64,000 nt of DNA from Palleronia abyssalis (GTDB taxonomy: Bacteria; Pseudomonadota; Alphaproteobacteria; Rhodobacterales; Rhodobacteraceae). The notes under the pieces are model-generated. The model was not told the DNA's origin. It ran no database searches and worked only from the letters and a program-made list of their open reading frames with translations. The position numbers and the translations under genes are program-made. Location of the stretch: assembly GCF_900302445.1 (NCBI RefSeq), contig NZ_ONZF01000014.1, forward strand, positions 1 to 64,000, read 5' to 3'. This document shows, piece after piece, positions 26,507-35,567 of the stretch (positions are counted from its first letter, which is position 1; every line of letters begins with the position of its first letter).

Positions 26507-27363
26507 AGGTCGACCTCCCGGCGGTTCAGCCAGTAGACGAGCGGCATGACCAGCACCCCGATCAGGATGAACAGGATCACGTTCCCTGCCGTGGAGAGAC
26601 CATAGAACCCGGCCTGGTACTGCTTGTAGATCACGCTCGCGAGGACATCAGACGAGAATCCCGGCCCGCCCCGCGTCATCGCCCAGATCAGGTCGAAGAG
26701 GCGCATGCCGCCGATCAGCGACAGCAGGATCACGGTCGTCGTCGCGGGCCGCACCAGCGGCACCGTCACGCGCCAGTACTGCTGGAGGCGCGTCGCGCCG
26801 TCCATCCGCGCAGCCTCGTAGTATTCGGGGCTGATCGACGCCAGTCCGGCGATGTAGATCAGGGTGGCCAGCCCGACCCCCCGCCAGACATCAACCAGCG
26901 CGACCGAGATCAGCGCAAGGTCCGGGTTGGTCAGCCAACCGGGCCCGTCGATTCCGAAGAAGGATAGCCCCATGTTGATGGCCCCGTCCGTGGGATGCAT
27001 CAGCTCGGTGAAGGTCAGGCCGACCCCGATGGTCGAGACGAGGACCGGGAAGAACACGACGGCGCGCAGGAATCCTTGTGCGAAGATGCCGGCGGTCAAC
27101 AGCACGGCCAGCAGCAGCCCGAGCACCGTCTTCAGCCCCGATGTCAGCCCCGCGAAGATCACGGTGTTGATCAGGCCGCGCGTCAGGCCCGGCTCGCGGA
27201 AGAACTGCACGAAGTTGTCGAAGCCGATGAAGGTCTGGCTGAACAGATCCCAGCGGGTCAGCGCGAAGTAGAGCGACGTGACCGTGGGGATCGTGAAGAG
27301 CACGGTGAAGATGATCGCGGCGGGGGCTACGAACCAGTAGGGATAGGGTGTCTTGCGGCGCAT
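26503..27363 (-). CDS. sugar ABC transporter permease (MalF/UgpA type)
   Basis: 286 residues. N-terminal helix FVAPAAIIFTVLFTIPTVTS, then DNFVQFFREPG, and the EAA loop SPEYYEAARMDGATRLQQYW followed by RVTVPLVRPATTTVILLS. Typical CUT1-family membrane subunit. A GC-rich hairpin separates it from the upstream binding-protein gene, and its end overlaps the next permease by 4 bases. Confidence 0.92.
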   Translation of the reverse strand: MRRKTPYPYWFVAPAAIIFTVLFTIPTVTSLYFALTRWDLFSQTFIGFDNFVQFFREPGLTRGLINTVIFAGLTSGLKTVLGLLLAVLLTAGIFAQGFLRAVVFFPVLVSTIGVGLTFTELMHPTDGAINMGLSFFGIDGPGWLTNPDLALISVALVDVWRGVGLATLIYIAGLASISPEYYEAARMDGATRLQQYWRVTVPLVRPATTTVILLSLIGGMRLFDLIWAMTRGGPGFSSDVLASVIYKQYQAGFYGLSTAGNVILFILIGVLVMPLVYWLNRREVDL

Positions 27364-27392
27364 GGACGACCTCGGGACAGACTGGGGGCGGT

Positions 27393-27418
27393 CCTGCCCG
27401 GGACGGATCCCGGGCAGG
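27393..27418 (-). promoter_or_regulatory. intercistronic hairpin after the binding-protein gene
   Basis: CCTGCCCGGGA (27393-27403) and TCCCGGGCAGG (27408-27418) form a perfect 11-bp stem around a 4-base loop. It lies 27 bases after the binding-protein stop and 29 bases before the MalF-type permease start. No T-run follows, so it more likely stabilises the upstream mRNA or partly attenuates transcription, giving more binding protein than permease, as at malE-malF. Confidence 0.7.
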
Positions 27419-27444
27419 TTACGCGTCGGGCGGCAAGGGGAGGC

Positions 27445-28725
27445 TTACCAGCCCTCGAGACCCAGCTGACGCGCCTGCTTGGCCGCGTCTTGATCGTAGA
27501 GCGAAGCGCCCTCTTCCGCCGTGTTGATCCCCGAGCCCACGGCAACCGTGATCTGCTCGAGCGACGGTCCCTTCACCGGCGAAACGTATTCCAGCGCCGG
27601 GGCCGTCCGCCCCTCTTCGTCGAAATACTTCTGCATGTCCGACACCGAGGGCGGCACGTCGTCCGGAAGCTCGCATCCCTCGACGACCGCCGGGCCGCTG
27701 GCACCGACCGTTTCGAAGATGATCCGGCAGCCCTCGGGCGTGGCCACGAAGTTCATGAAGTCCTTCGCGACCTCGAGGTTGTCGGTATCGGCCGGAACAT
27801 AGAGCGCCGAGGGCATCCAGACCGTCAGGCCGTTCTGCTCGGGGTCGTCGCCCGGCTGCGCGAAGAAGCCGATGTCGGACAATTCCTCGGGGTGGTCCTG
27901 GCTCAGCGCACCGATCGCGAAGGTCAGCATCGGGTAGTGGACGCCTTCGCCCGAGGCGAGCATCGCAAGGCCGTCAGCGTAGGATGCGGCGCCGAAATCC
28001 TCGTTGAAGTAGCCCGACTCGGCAGCCTCCTGCAGGCGCCCGAAGCTTCGCAGCGCCTCGGGCGTTTCGGCATACTTGGCCTCACCGGCGGTATAGTTCT
28101 GGGCGAAGTCAGGATTGTCGACCTGCACGTTGAAGTAGTCAGCCAGGACAAGAAGCTGGGACGTCCAGGTCTCGCGGTAGGTCTGGATGATGGGCGCCTT
28201 GTCGGTCTGTTCGGCGATGATCCGGTTGTTCTCCATGAACTGGTCCCAGGTCAGGGGGACCTCCAGCCCGAGTTCCTCGTAGGTGGGGATGTGATAGAAG
28301 ATGCCCCCGCCCATGGCCGCCTCGATCGGAACGCCATAGATTTCGCCCTCAGGGCCGGAGACGGCGGTCTTGAAGCCCTCCAGAAGATTGTCCATCGCCG
28401 GAAGGTCCGTCATCGGCGCAAGCGTCCGGCTGGGCCGCAGGTTCTGCAGCAACGAGCCCGAGTTGTATTGGAAGATGTCGGCCATCTCGCCTGTCGCGAG
28501 GCGTGTCTTGACGACGTTGTCGCCCTCGCCCCCGCCCGGGCGCGTTTCGATCGAGAAGGACACGTCCGGGTTCATCTCGCTGTAGGCGTCGCCCAGAGCT
28601 TGCAGCGTCGCCACTGTGTCGGGGCTGGAATCGCTGAGGATCGTGAGGTCCTGCGCCCAGGCGGCGCCACCCGACAGGGCGAGCACAGCCGCAAGCGCGG
28701 GGCTGGTGATCAGTTTCGTCTTCAT
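27445..28725 (-). CDS. sugar ABC transporter substrate-binding protein
   Basis: 426 residues with a signal peptide (MKTKLITSPALAAVLALSGG, cleavage after AAWAQ). The mature protein begins DLTILSDSSPDTVATLQALG and has the usual type-1 extracellular solute-binding features (GEIYGVPIEAAMGGGIFYH; FMNFVATPEGCRIIFETVG). Periplasmic receptor for the CUT1 transporter encoded next to it. Ligand likely a rhamnose-containing oligosaccharide or glycoside, from its place after the rhamnosidase gene. Followed by a strong hairpin. Confidence 0.9.
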   Translation of the reverse strand: MKTKLITSPALAAVLALSGGAAWAQDLTILSDSSPDTVATLQALGDAYSEMNPDVSFSIETRPGGGEGDNVVKTRLATGEMADIFQYNSGSLLQNLRPSRTLAPMTDLPAMDNLLEGFKTAVSGPEGEIYGVPIEAAMGGGIFYHIPTYEELGLEVPLTWDQFMENNRIIAEQTDKAPIIQTYRETWTSQLLVLADYFNVQVDNPDFAQNYTAGEAKYAETPEALRSFGRLQEAAESGYFNEDFGAASYADGLAMLASGEGVHYPMLTFAIGALSQDHPEELSDIGFFAQPGDDPEQNGLTVWMPSALYVPADTDNLEVAKDFMNFVATPEGCRIIFETVGASGPAVVEGCELPDDVPPSVSDMQKYFDEEGRTAPALEYVSPVKGPSLEQITVAVGSGINTAEEGASLYDQDAAKQARQLGLEGW

Positions 28726-28747
28726 GTCGTCTCCTCCCAGAGAGTGA

Positions 28748-31072
28748 TCAGGTGCGGTCGAAGGTGATCTCGTGCCGACCGCTTGGCACGTTCAGGCCCG
28801 TCTCGGGGATCGAGACGGAGTCGCCGTTCAGGGTGACGTTCCCGCGACGGGCCGAGGGCATCAGACGCCCCTCGCAGCCATCGGGCAGCATCACTGCATA
28901 GGTCACACGGACGCCGTCGAGCTGCCATGCAGCCTCGATCCGGCCGTGGCGGCAGGTGTGCCACATCTTCACGTGGCCGAGTTCGAGCAGGATGGTCGGG
29001 TCGATCGCGACCCGATCGAAGCCTGGCCCGCCCGGGGTCGGCGCGATACCCGCGACACCCTCGAACAGCCATTGGCACACGGCCCCGTAGGCGTAGTGGT
29101 TGTAGCTGTTCATCGACGGCTCGTAGATCGTGCCGTCCTCGCCGATGGCGTCCCAGCGTTCCCAGATCGTCGTGGCGCCTTGCTCGACCTGGTAGAGCCA
29201 ACCGGGCACGCGGCGGTTCAGGAACACCTTCTCGGCCAGGTCGTCCATGCCAAGCTTGGTCAGCGCCGGCAGCAACGCGGGCGTCCCGATGAATCCGGTG
29301 CCGATCAGGTAATCGGCCTCTTCGATCACGCGGCGGAAGTAGGCCTTGGCCGCCTTGTAGTGTTCGGCCGGGACAAGGTCGTAGAGGAACGCCAGCGCGT
29401 AGGACGTCTGATCGTTATGCGCCATACGACCGGTCGAGGTGAAATACTCGGCATGGAACGCGGTGCGGATCTGCTCCTTGCGGACCTCGAGGCGCTCGGC
29501 TTCGGCATCCTCGCCCAAGGTGCGGGCGATCCGCGCGGCAAGTTCGGTCGAGATGAAGTGGTACAAGGTCGCCGCGCAATCGTCGGCGATGGTCGGGCGC
29601 GGTTTGCGGTTGTCACCGACCGGCTGGAGCCAGTCGCCGAAGGTGAAGCCCGTCTCTCCCCAGGTCGAATGGGGCCGGATGATCGGGCCGTCAGACAGGC
29701 TCCAGAGGTAGTCCACCCAACGGATCATGGCGGAGAAGCACTCGGACAGCACGCCCTTGTCACCGTAATGCAGGTAAAGCTGCCACGGCATGACCGTGAT
29801 GACGTCACCCCAGCCGGTCGAGCCCGCCCAATCCCCGTTGAAGCCGGCAGGATGCAGGCGCGTCGGGTCGGGTGAGAAGTGCGGCACCGCCCCATCCGCA
29901 CGTTGGTCGTGCATCACGTCGCGCAGGTACTTCTTCAGGAACGTCTCGCTGTCGGCCAGCCAACAGGCGGTGCCGGCAAAGACCTGCGCGTCGCCGGTCC
30001 AGCCCAGCCGCTCGTCCCGCTGGGGACAGTCGGTGGGAATCTCGATAAAGTTTGCGCGCTGCGACCAGACGGTATTCATCACCAGCCGGTTCACGGCCGG
30101 CTCGGCACATTCGAAGCCGCCGGCGAGATCGGGGACCGAAGTGATCGGGATCGAACGGATCGCGCGGACCTTCGCCTGCCCCTCTATTGCGACGCGCGCG
30201 TAGCGGAAGCCCATGAAGGTGCAGGCCGGGGCATAACGCTCGATCCCCTCGCCCTTCAGCGTGTAGCGGATCGCCGCGCGGGCGACGCGGTAGTTGCGGC
30301 GGTCGAAGTCGCCCTCTGCGCCGGTGACCTCGGCGTGGTCGATGTAGACGGTTGCGCCGGTCGCGCCTTCGACCTCGATCTCCACGAAACCGGCAGCATT
30401 CTGGCCGAAATCGTAGATCGTCCGGCCTTCGTCGTCTTCCCACGTCGCGGCCGGCTCGATCCGGTCCAGTGCCTTCACCGGGCCGGTCTCGTGCGGCACG
30501 AAAAGGCTCATGTCGGTGTCAAGCACGCGCACGCCGCTGCTTGCCCCCTCGCCCTCGAGCCGCGCGTCGTAGTCTTCGCCGTAATAGATCCCGGCCTTGG
30601 TCACGGGCAGCAAGCCGCTTTGCCAACCGTCATCTGTGGCGAGGATCACTTTGCCGGTGACTTCGATCTCGGCCACGGCGGCGATGGTGTCGCCCCAGCA
30701 GTTCGGGATGCCCTTGTCGCGCCACATGATGGGCGAGCGGTACCAGCCATCTGCGAGTTCGATGCGAATCCGGTTCTCGCCCGCGGCCAAGAGGTCGGAT
30801 ACGTCGTAGCTCTGAGCGCCGATGCGGTCATCATAGCAGGTCCAGCCCGGGGTCAGCAGATCATCGCCCACACGCTTGCCGTTCAAAAATGCGCGATACA
30901 GCCCCAACGCCGAGATCCGCAGGATCGCCCGACCCGTCGAAGGGTCCGCCTGGAACGTGGTCTCAACGAAACTGGCCCGTCCGCCCTCGCCCGGATCGCA
31001 TGCCGGGGCCACGGGCCGGGCCGCGCTGAAGACCTGTTCGCGTGCCGGGGCCCGCTTCACCGAAACATCCAT
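28748..31072 (-). CDS. alpha-L-rhamnosidase (GH78)
   Basis: 774 residues with the family architecture: an N-terminal carbohydrate-binding-like beta domain (GWTCYDDRIGAQSYDVSDLL, AAGENRIRIELADGWYR), a Bac_rhamnosid region (YDFGQNAAGFVEIEVEG), the catalytic (alpha/alpha)6 barrel marked by TDCPQRDERLGWTGDAQVF and FGDWLQPVGDN, and a C-terminal beta domain (GTIYEPSMNSYNHYAYGAV). No signal peptide (MDVSVKRAPAREQ), so it cleaves terminal alpha-L-rhamnose in the cytoplasm after import by the adjacent ABC system. First gene of the operon; divergent from the LacI regulator. Confidence 0.93.
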   Translation of the reverse strand: MDVSVKRAPAREQVFSAARPVAPACDPGEGGRASFVETTFQADPSTGRAILRISALGLYRAFLNGKRVGDDLLTPGWTCYDDRIGAQSYDVSDLLAAGENRIRIELADGWYRSPIMWRDKGIPNCWGDTIAAVAEIEVTGKVILATDDGWQSGLLPVTKAGIYYGEDYDARLEGEGASSGVRVLDTDMSLFVPHETGPVKALDRIEPAATWEDDEGRTIYDFGQNAAGFVEIEVEGATGATVYIDHAEVTGAEGDFDRRNYRVARAAIRYTLKGEGIERYAPACTFMGFRYARVAIEGQAKVRAIRSIPITSVPDLAGGFECAEPAVNRLVMNTVWSQRANFIEIPTDCPQRDERLGWTGDAQVFAGTACWLADSETFLKKYLRDVMHDQRADGAVPHFSPDPTRLHPAGFNGDWAGSTGWGDVITVMPWQLYLHYGDKGVLSECFSAMIRWVDYLWSLSDGPIIRPHSTWGETGFTFGDWLQPVGDNRKPRPTIADDCAATLYHFISTELAARIARTLGEDAEAERLEVRKEQIRTAFHAEYFTSTGRMAHNDQTSYALAFLYDLVPAEHYKAAKAYFRRVIEEADYLIGTGFIGTPALLPALTKLGMDDLAEKVFLNRRVPGWLYQVEQGATTIWERWDAIGEDGTIYEPSMNSYNHYAYGAVCQWLFEGVAGIAPTPGGPGFDRVAIDPTILLELGHVKMWHTCRHGRIEAAWQLDGVRVTYAVMLPDGCEGRLMPSARRGNVTLNGDSVSIPETGLNVPSGRHEITFDRT

Positions 31073-31101
31073 CTTTCCTCCCGCAGGTCATTTCGTAGAC
31101 C

Positions 31102-31121
31102 GTTATACGTAGAACATTATA
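31102..31121. promoter_or_regulatory. candidate LacI-family operator and minus-strand -10
   Basis: GTTATAC-GTAGAAC (31102-31115) is a near-perfect 14-bp palindrome centred on CG, the shape LacI-family proteins favour. Beside it, TATAAT on the minus strand (31116-31121) is a consensus -10 for the rhamnosidase operon, so the palindrome would cover the transcription start. A matching -35 is not convincing. Inference from sequence symmetry and position. Confidence 0.45.
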
Positions 31122-31186
31122 CAAGTCGGATTGCCGATCAAGGGGTGTTTGCGTATTCTTACCGAAGCCGAAAATGCGGAGGTCGC

Positions 31187-32200
31187 GTGGATAACGGAAC
31201 CAAGAGTGAGCGCGTGACCATACGAACGGTTGCGCAGGACGCAGGTGTGTCCGTCTCGGCCGTCTCGAAGGTGCTGCGCAACGCCTATGGGGTCAGCGAC
31301 GAACTGCGCAAACGCGTCAACGTTTCGATCTCACGACTGGGTTACCGGCCCAGCATGGCTGCGCGCAGCATGCGCGGACGCACCCACACTGTTGGCATTC
31401 TGCTGGTCGAAATGGAAAACCCGTTCCTGCCTGTCATCGTCTCGGGCATCATGGATGAGCTGTCGCAGGCGAACTACAAGAGCATGTTGGCCGTCGGACG
31501 GGCCGACACGATGATCGAAACATCGCTGATCGATTCGATGCTGGACTTCAGGATGGACGGGATAATCTTGGTCGCCCCGCGCCTTAAGGGAGCGCTTCTA
31601 TCCAAGTACGCCAAGCAAATTCCCACGGTGGTCGTCGGCCATCACGAACCGGACTCTACTGACTTCGACACGGTGAACGGCGATGATGTCGGGGCAATGC
31701 GCCAGATCGTCCGCAGGGTCCACCGTGACGGCCGCCGGCGGATCGAGATGGTCAGCATCGACCGCAGCACCAATGACAGCGATGTCTCATATCAGCGCGA
31801 AGTCGGTTACGTGGCCGAAATGACGGCGCTCGGTCTGGCCGAGTACATCCACATCAACCGTCTGTCCGAGCAGCACAAGCGCGAAGCGATCTCCCCGCTG
31901 GTCGCCCGGCCGGATCAGCCCGAAGCCTATATCTGCTGGAGCGACCTGCACGCTATCGACCTCGTCTCCCAAGGCCGCGCTAATGGCTGGCGCATCCCGT
32001 CCGAGATCGCGGTGGTCGGCTTCGACGACAGTCCGGCGGCCGCGCTGCCGCAGATCGACCTCGCCTCGTACAACCACGACGGCACGCGACAAGGCGCCGA
32101 GGCTACGCGCCTTCTGCTGTCGCGCATCGACGGTCGGACCGATGCGCGGCACGTCCTTGTCGAAGGCAGATTGAGTGAGCGCTCGAGTCTTACCGCATAG
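31187..32200 (+). CDS. LacI family transcriptional regulator
   Basis: 337 residues. Helix-turn-helix at the N-terminus (TIRTVAQDAGVSVSAVSKVL, then the hinge helix LGYRPSMAARSMRG) followed by a periplasmic-binding-protein-like sensor domain (GILLVEMENPFLPVIVSGIM; AVVGFDDSPAAALPQIDLAS). GTG at 31187 was chosen as start because GGAGG lies just upstream (31178-31182) and it gives a normal N-terminus. Divergent from the rhamnosidase operon, it most likely represses that operon until a rhamnose-derived inducer binds. The HTH keeps the A-V-S-K minor-groove pattern. Confidence 0.92.
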   Translation: MDNGTKSERVTIRTVAQDAGVSVSAVSKVLRNAYGVSDELRKRVNVSISRLGYRPSMAARSMRGRTHTVGILLVEMENPFLPVIVSGIMDELSQANYKSMLAVGRADTMIETSLIDSMLDFRMDGIILVAPRLKGALLSKYAKQIPTVVVGHHEPDSTDFDTVNGDDVGAMRQIVRRVHRDGRRRIEMVSIDRSTNDSDVSYQREVGYVAEMTALGLAEYIHINRLSEQHKREAISPLVARPDQPEAYICWSDLHAIDLVSQGRANGWRIPSEIAVVGFDDSPAAALPQIDLASYNHDGTRQGAEATRLLLSRIDGRTDARHVLVEGRLSERSSLTA

Positions 32201-32318
32201 GCCGTCCTCGCTTTGACGCCTCGGCTGAAGAAATCATCGGGTGGGAAGAGTTATTCCGCCGTCGATGAAGCGAGTCATGAGGTCGGCATTGTAGAAATTA
32301 CCTGAGGCGACGCCCTGC

Positions 32319-32357
32319 GGGCCGCGCTGCGGCATTGAGGAAAGCAGTGAACGGCAG
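32319..32357 (+). repeat. dispersed 39-bp repeat, copy 1
   Basis: Begins GGGCCGCGCTGCGGCAT and ends TGAACGGCAG. A second copy of the same length lies at 60119-60157 with about 32 of 39 positions identical by eye. Both sit in otherwise gene-free DNA. Origin unknown; probably an old interspersed element. Confidence 0.6.
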
Positions 32358-32436
32358 ACAATGGGATGTGTCGGCTGCTTCCCCACCGTTGGGGTATCCT
32401 GAAGAGGGATCAACCGTGCATCAAGGAGAAGTAGCC

Positions 32437-33546
32437 ATGTGTGCAAAGAAGTCAGGAAGCTTTGAAGACCTCGCCGTCGTCGGTGCCGATATCGGCAAGG
32501 ACACGTTTCATCTGGTCGGGTTCGACCGCGCCGGCCAACTGTTCATGCGCAAGCAGATCAACCGCTTGGCCCTGAATGCCACCTTTGAGCAACTCCCGCG
32601 CTGCATCGTCGGAATGGAGGCTTACCTCAGCGCCCATTTTGTAAGCCGAACGCGGCGGGGCATGGGGTTCGAGCCGCGGATCATACCGGCGATTAACGTG
32701 AAGCCGTTCAACAAGGGCCAGAGTGAGGAGGAAAAGAAAACGATCCAGTGAATCGTTTTCCCGACAAACGATTACAACGACGCCGAGGCGATCGCCGAAG
32801 CCGCGTTGCGGCCGAACTTTCGGACCGTTTCAGAGAAGAACCAGTATCAGCTCAACCTTCAGGCCCTGCACCGGGTGCGCGCACGGCTGGTGTCGCGGCG
32901 CACGGCGACCATCAATCAGATCCGGGCCTTCCTGATCGAGCAGGGCATCACCGTCAGGTCGGGGCTGCGGGCGCTGAAGAATTCCTTTGAGGCGATCCTC
33001 GAACAGCGGCGGGATGAGATCTCACCTCGAATGCGTGGCATCCTGATCGGGCTTTACGGCGACTGGCTCTGGCTGGACAAACGGATCGGGGACGTCTCCG
33101 GCGAGATCGAAGCGATCAGCCGCACCGAAGAGAACTACGCCAACATCATGACGACACCCGGCATCGGGCCAATGATCTCAACGGCGATGGTTGCGGCAGT
33201 CGGCAAGGGCGAGGCGTTCGACAGGGGGCGCGATTTTGCGGCCTGGGTTGGTCTGGTGCCCCGGCAATTCAGCACGGGCGGTCGCACCATTCTCGGCCGG
33301 ATCACCAAACGCGGCAGCCGCTACCTGAGGATGTTGTTCGTGCAGGCGGCGAAAGTGATCATGATGCGCCCACACCGATGGTCCGACTTCAGTTTCGGAC
33401 CGTGGCTGAGCGAGGCGGTCGCCCGTATGCCACGAAACAAGGCGGCCATCGCGCTTGCCAACAAACTCGCTCGAACCGCCTGGAGCCTTCTGCGGCACGG
33501 CACCCGGTTCGACGCGCCAAAAGACGCGGCCATGGAAGCGATCTGA
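32437..33546 (+). pseudogene. IS110-family transposase with in-frame stop
   Basis: Begins MCAKKSGSFEDLAVVGADIG (DEDD catalytic Asp) and runs through PRCIVGMEAYLSAHFVSRT, a TGA at 32749-32751, then NDYNDAEAIAEAALRPNFRT, MTTPGIGPMISTAMVAAVGK, AAWVGLVPRQFSTGGRTILG and a normal C-terminus. Both halves are in the same frame. The stop belongs to an extra segment of about 45 bases (32716-32758) that interrupts KGQ-NDYND, which is contiguous in intact relatives. Without that insert the transposase would be full length, about 355 residues. Confidence 0.85.
32716..32758 (+). repeat. small palindromic insert in IS110 transposase gene
   Basis: Carries AAAACGAT-CCAGTGA-ATCGTTTT, an 8-bp perfect stem, inside about 43 bases absent from related IS110 genes at this place. 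It brings the in-frame TGA. The size and symmetry suggest a REP-like or mini-element insertion. Confidence 0.5.
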
Positions 33547-33834
33547 CGCTTTCCACGGTCACGAAGGAGTTCGCGGTAGAGAGGACAGCATGGAACGGAG
33601 AAAATACGCCCCCAGAGTCTGACGGCCCAAATGGTCGTAATGGACCTTGCCGGTAATGAGACCACGGAGCGTGCGTAACCCCATCAAGGGTGAGCCTGCG
33701 AACGCCCGCGAGCCGATCAACAGGCCGGATACATATGAGCGATTTCCGAAGTCGTGCCGGATTCTCGATTGCGAACAGCAGCCCACACATACATTGGGCC
33801 GTACGCGTAGGACGGCCCGATCGTTCATATCTCC

Positions 33835-33963
33835 CCCGGATATTGCCAGGTCATCTTCACGCTCGACGCCGAGGTCACGGACTGTGCTTTCCATCTGCGT
33901 GTGGCTAAGTAGCAGCCGCTTGGCCCAAAGGATCCTGGTTTCGCAGCGAATCTGGACGGCCTT
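33835..33963 (-). pseudogene. tyrosine recombinase (phage-type integrase) C-terminal remnant
   Basis: Minus-strand reading gives KAVQIRCETRILWAKRLLLS followed by HTQMESTVRDLGVEREDDLA. It matches the end of a group of tyrosine integrases ending LLLGHTKIESTVRYLGVE, where the Tyr of VRYLG is the nucleophile. Here that position is Asp and the rest of the protein is gone, so it is a dead fragment. The surrounding 33547-34127 has no other recognisable gene. Confidence 0.6.
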
Positions 33964-34127
33964 GGGGCGGCGCATCGACCGCACTGCCGCAGGTCCGCTT
34001 TGAGGACATACTCCCCATTTCAACTGCGGGTGGGTTCGTAAGCGCAGCATAATCCGCTCGGTGTGACCGGCTTTACGTTTTGGACCCGACCCCTTGAGCT
34101 ATCGAGCCTGAGACTCGTCGAAACGCC

Positions 34128-34775
34128 TCATTCGTTTGGCAGGCGGAAATCCGGTGGCATGCTGTGGGAAATCACCAATCTGGCGTTGGGAAGGTCGTTC
34201 CCATCGACCTGACGCACTGCAGCTGCGGGGGCAAGTGCGGTCCATCGATCGAGGAGCCGTTGATGAAGCACGTCGATCGGCACGTCGAGAAAGACGGTGA
34301 TGTCGAAATAAGGCGACAGGTCCCGCCAATACGGGCGGTCGAGAAGCAGATAATTGCCTTCGACGATGACAAGGCGGATTTCGGGGCTGATTACCCGTGC
34401 CCCGGCGCGCGCGACCTCGATCGACCGGTCGAAGACGGGCACTGCGACGGCACGCCCGCTTCCGTCGGAAAGGCGCGCCAGCGTGCTTTCGAAGCCGGCT
34501 ACGTCGAAGGTTTCGGGGGCGCCCTTTCGGGGCAGCAGGCCTAGGGGTTCGAGATAGATGTTGTCGTAGTGGAACCCGTCCATCGGCAGGATGGCCGCCT
34601 GTGCGGTCGGCTGCGCGTTCAGTCGCGCGACAAGCCGCTCGGACACCGCGCTCTTGCCCGATCCGGGGGCGCCGGCGACGGCGACGAAGTGCCGCCGTCT
34701 CCCCGTATCGAGCGCCTCCAGCCGTCGGACAAGCGTGTCGAAATCGATGGTCTCGGTCAAATCCTCGCCCGCCAT
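34128..34775 (-). CDS. frcK: nucleoside/fructose-transport kinase-like P-loop protein (FrcK type)
   Basis: 215 residues. The P-loop AVAGAPGSGKSAVSERLVAR and MDGFHYDNIYLEPLG (the DGFH motif) place it in the uridine kinase/pantothenate kinase fold, and VIVEGNYLLLDRPYWRDL is the conserved strand after it. Proteins of this type sit at the end of the frcBCAK operon in rhizobia and roseobacters; the phosphorylated substrate is not firmly established and is generally assumed to be the imported sugar. It is 15 bases downstream of the ATP-binding protein gene on the minus strand. Confidence 0.82.
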   Translation of the reverse strand: MAGEDLTETIDFDTLVRRLEALDTGRRRHFVAVAGAPGSGKSAVSERLVARLNAQPTAQAAILPMDGFHYDNIYLEPLGLLPRKGAPETFDVAGFESTLARLSDGSGRAVAVPVFDRSIEVARAGARVISPEIRLVIVEGNYLLLDRPYWRDLSPYFDITVFLDVPIDVLHQRLLDRWTALAPAAAVRQVDGNDLPNARLVISHSMPPDFRLPNE

Positions 34776-34790
34776 TCCCGGTCCCGCCCG

Positions 34791-35567
34791 TCAGGCCGCC
34801 CGGGGCGCGTCCGGCTCCTTGGCGCCGGTCATGAAGGCCACGGCGTCGGACATGCTGTATTCCTTCGGATCGATCACGCAGAGGCGGCGCCCCAGCCGGT
34901 GAACGTGGATCCGGTCGGCCAGTTCGAAGACATGGGGCATGTTGTGGCTGATCAGGATAATCGGGATGCCGCGATTCCTGACGTCCTGGATCAGCTCCAG
35001 CACACGCCTGCTTTCCTTGACGCCAAGCGCCGCCGTCGGCTCGTCCAGGATAATGACCTTCGACCCGAACGCCGCCGCCCGCGCAACTGCGACGCCTTGG
35101 CGCTGGCCACCAGAAAGGGTTTCAACCGGTTGGGTGATGTTCTGAATAGTCATCAGCCCCAGGTCCGACAACTTCTGGCGGGCGAACTCCTCCATCGCCT
35201 TCCGGTCGAGCTGGCGCAGGTACTTGCCCATGAACCCCTTCTTCCGGATCTCGCGCCCCATGAACATATTGTCGGTGATCGACAGGGCGGGCGACATGGC
35301 CAAGGTCTGATACACGGTTTCAATGCCTGCCTCGCGCCCGTCATTGGGCGAGGTAAAGTTGACCCGTTTGCCTTCGACATAGACCTCACCCTCATCGGGG
35401 GGGGCCGCCCCCGACAGCGCCTTGATCAGCGTGGACTTGCCGGCGCCGTTGTCGCCGATGACGGCGAGGATTTCGCCCGGGTAGAGTTCGAAGTCGCAAT
35501 GGTCCAGCGCGGTCACCTTGCCGTAGCGCTTGACCAGGTTCTTGGCAGAGAGAACGGGCTGGGTCAT
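34791..35567 (-). CDS. frcA: sugar ABC transporter ATP-binding protein (FrcA type)
   Basis: 258 residues with a single ATPase domain, unlike the double-domain RbsA/XylG proteins, which is the feature of FrcA. Walker A GDNGAGKSTLI, signature LSGGQRQGVAVARA, Walker B VIILDEPTAALG and switch ILISHNMPHVFEL are present. The start MTQPVLSAKNLVKRYG overlaps the permease stop by 4 bases. Predicted to energise fructose, ribose and mannose uptake as in Sinorhizobium frc. Confidence 0.88.
   Translation of the reverse strand: MTQPVLSAKNLVKRYGKVTALDHCDFELYPGEILAVIGDNGAGKSTLIKALSGAAPPDEGEVYVEGKRVNFTSPNDGREAGIETVYQTLAMSPALSITDNMFMGREIRKKGFMGKYLRQLDRKAMEEFARQKLSDLGLMTIQNITQPVETLSGGQRQGVAVARAAAFGSKVIILDEPTAALGVKESRRVLELIQDVRNRGIPIILISHNMPHVFELADRIHVHRLGRRLCVIDPKEYSMSDAVAFMTGAKEPDAPRAA

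Noticed and set aside
26995-28767. Plus-strand frame of 590 codons
   Set aside because: Runs opposite to the permease and binding-protein genes, which carry clear motifs and signal peptides. The plus frame shows none.
28772-29875. Plus-strand frame of 367 codons
   Set aside because: Mirror of the alpha-L-rhamnosidase gene; no ribosome site and no family match.
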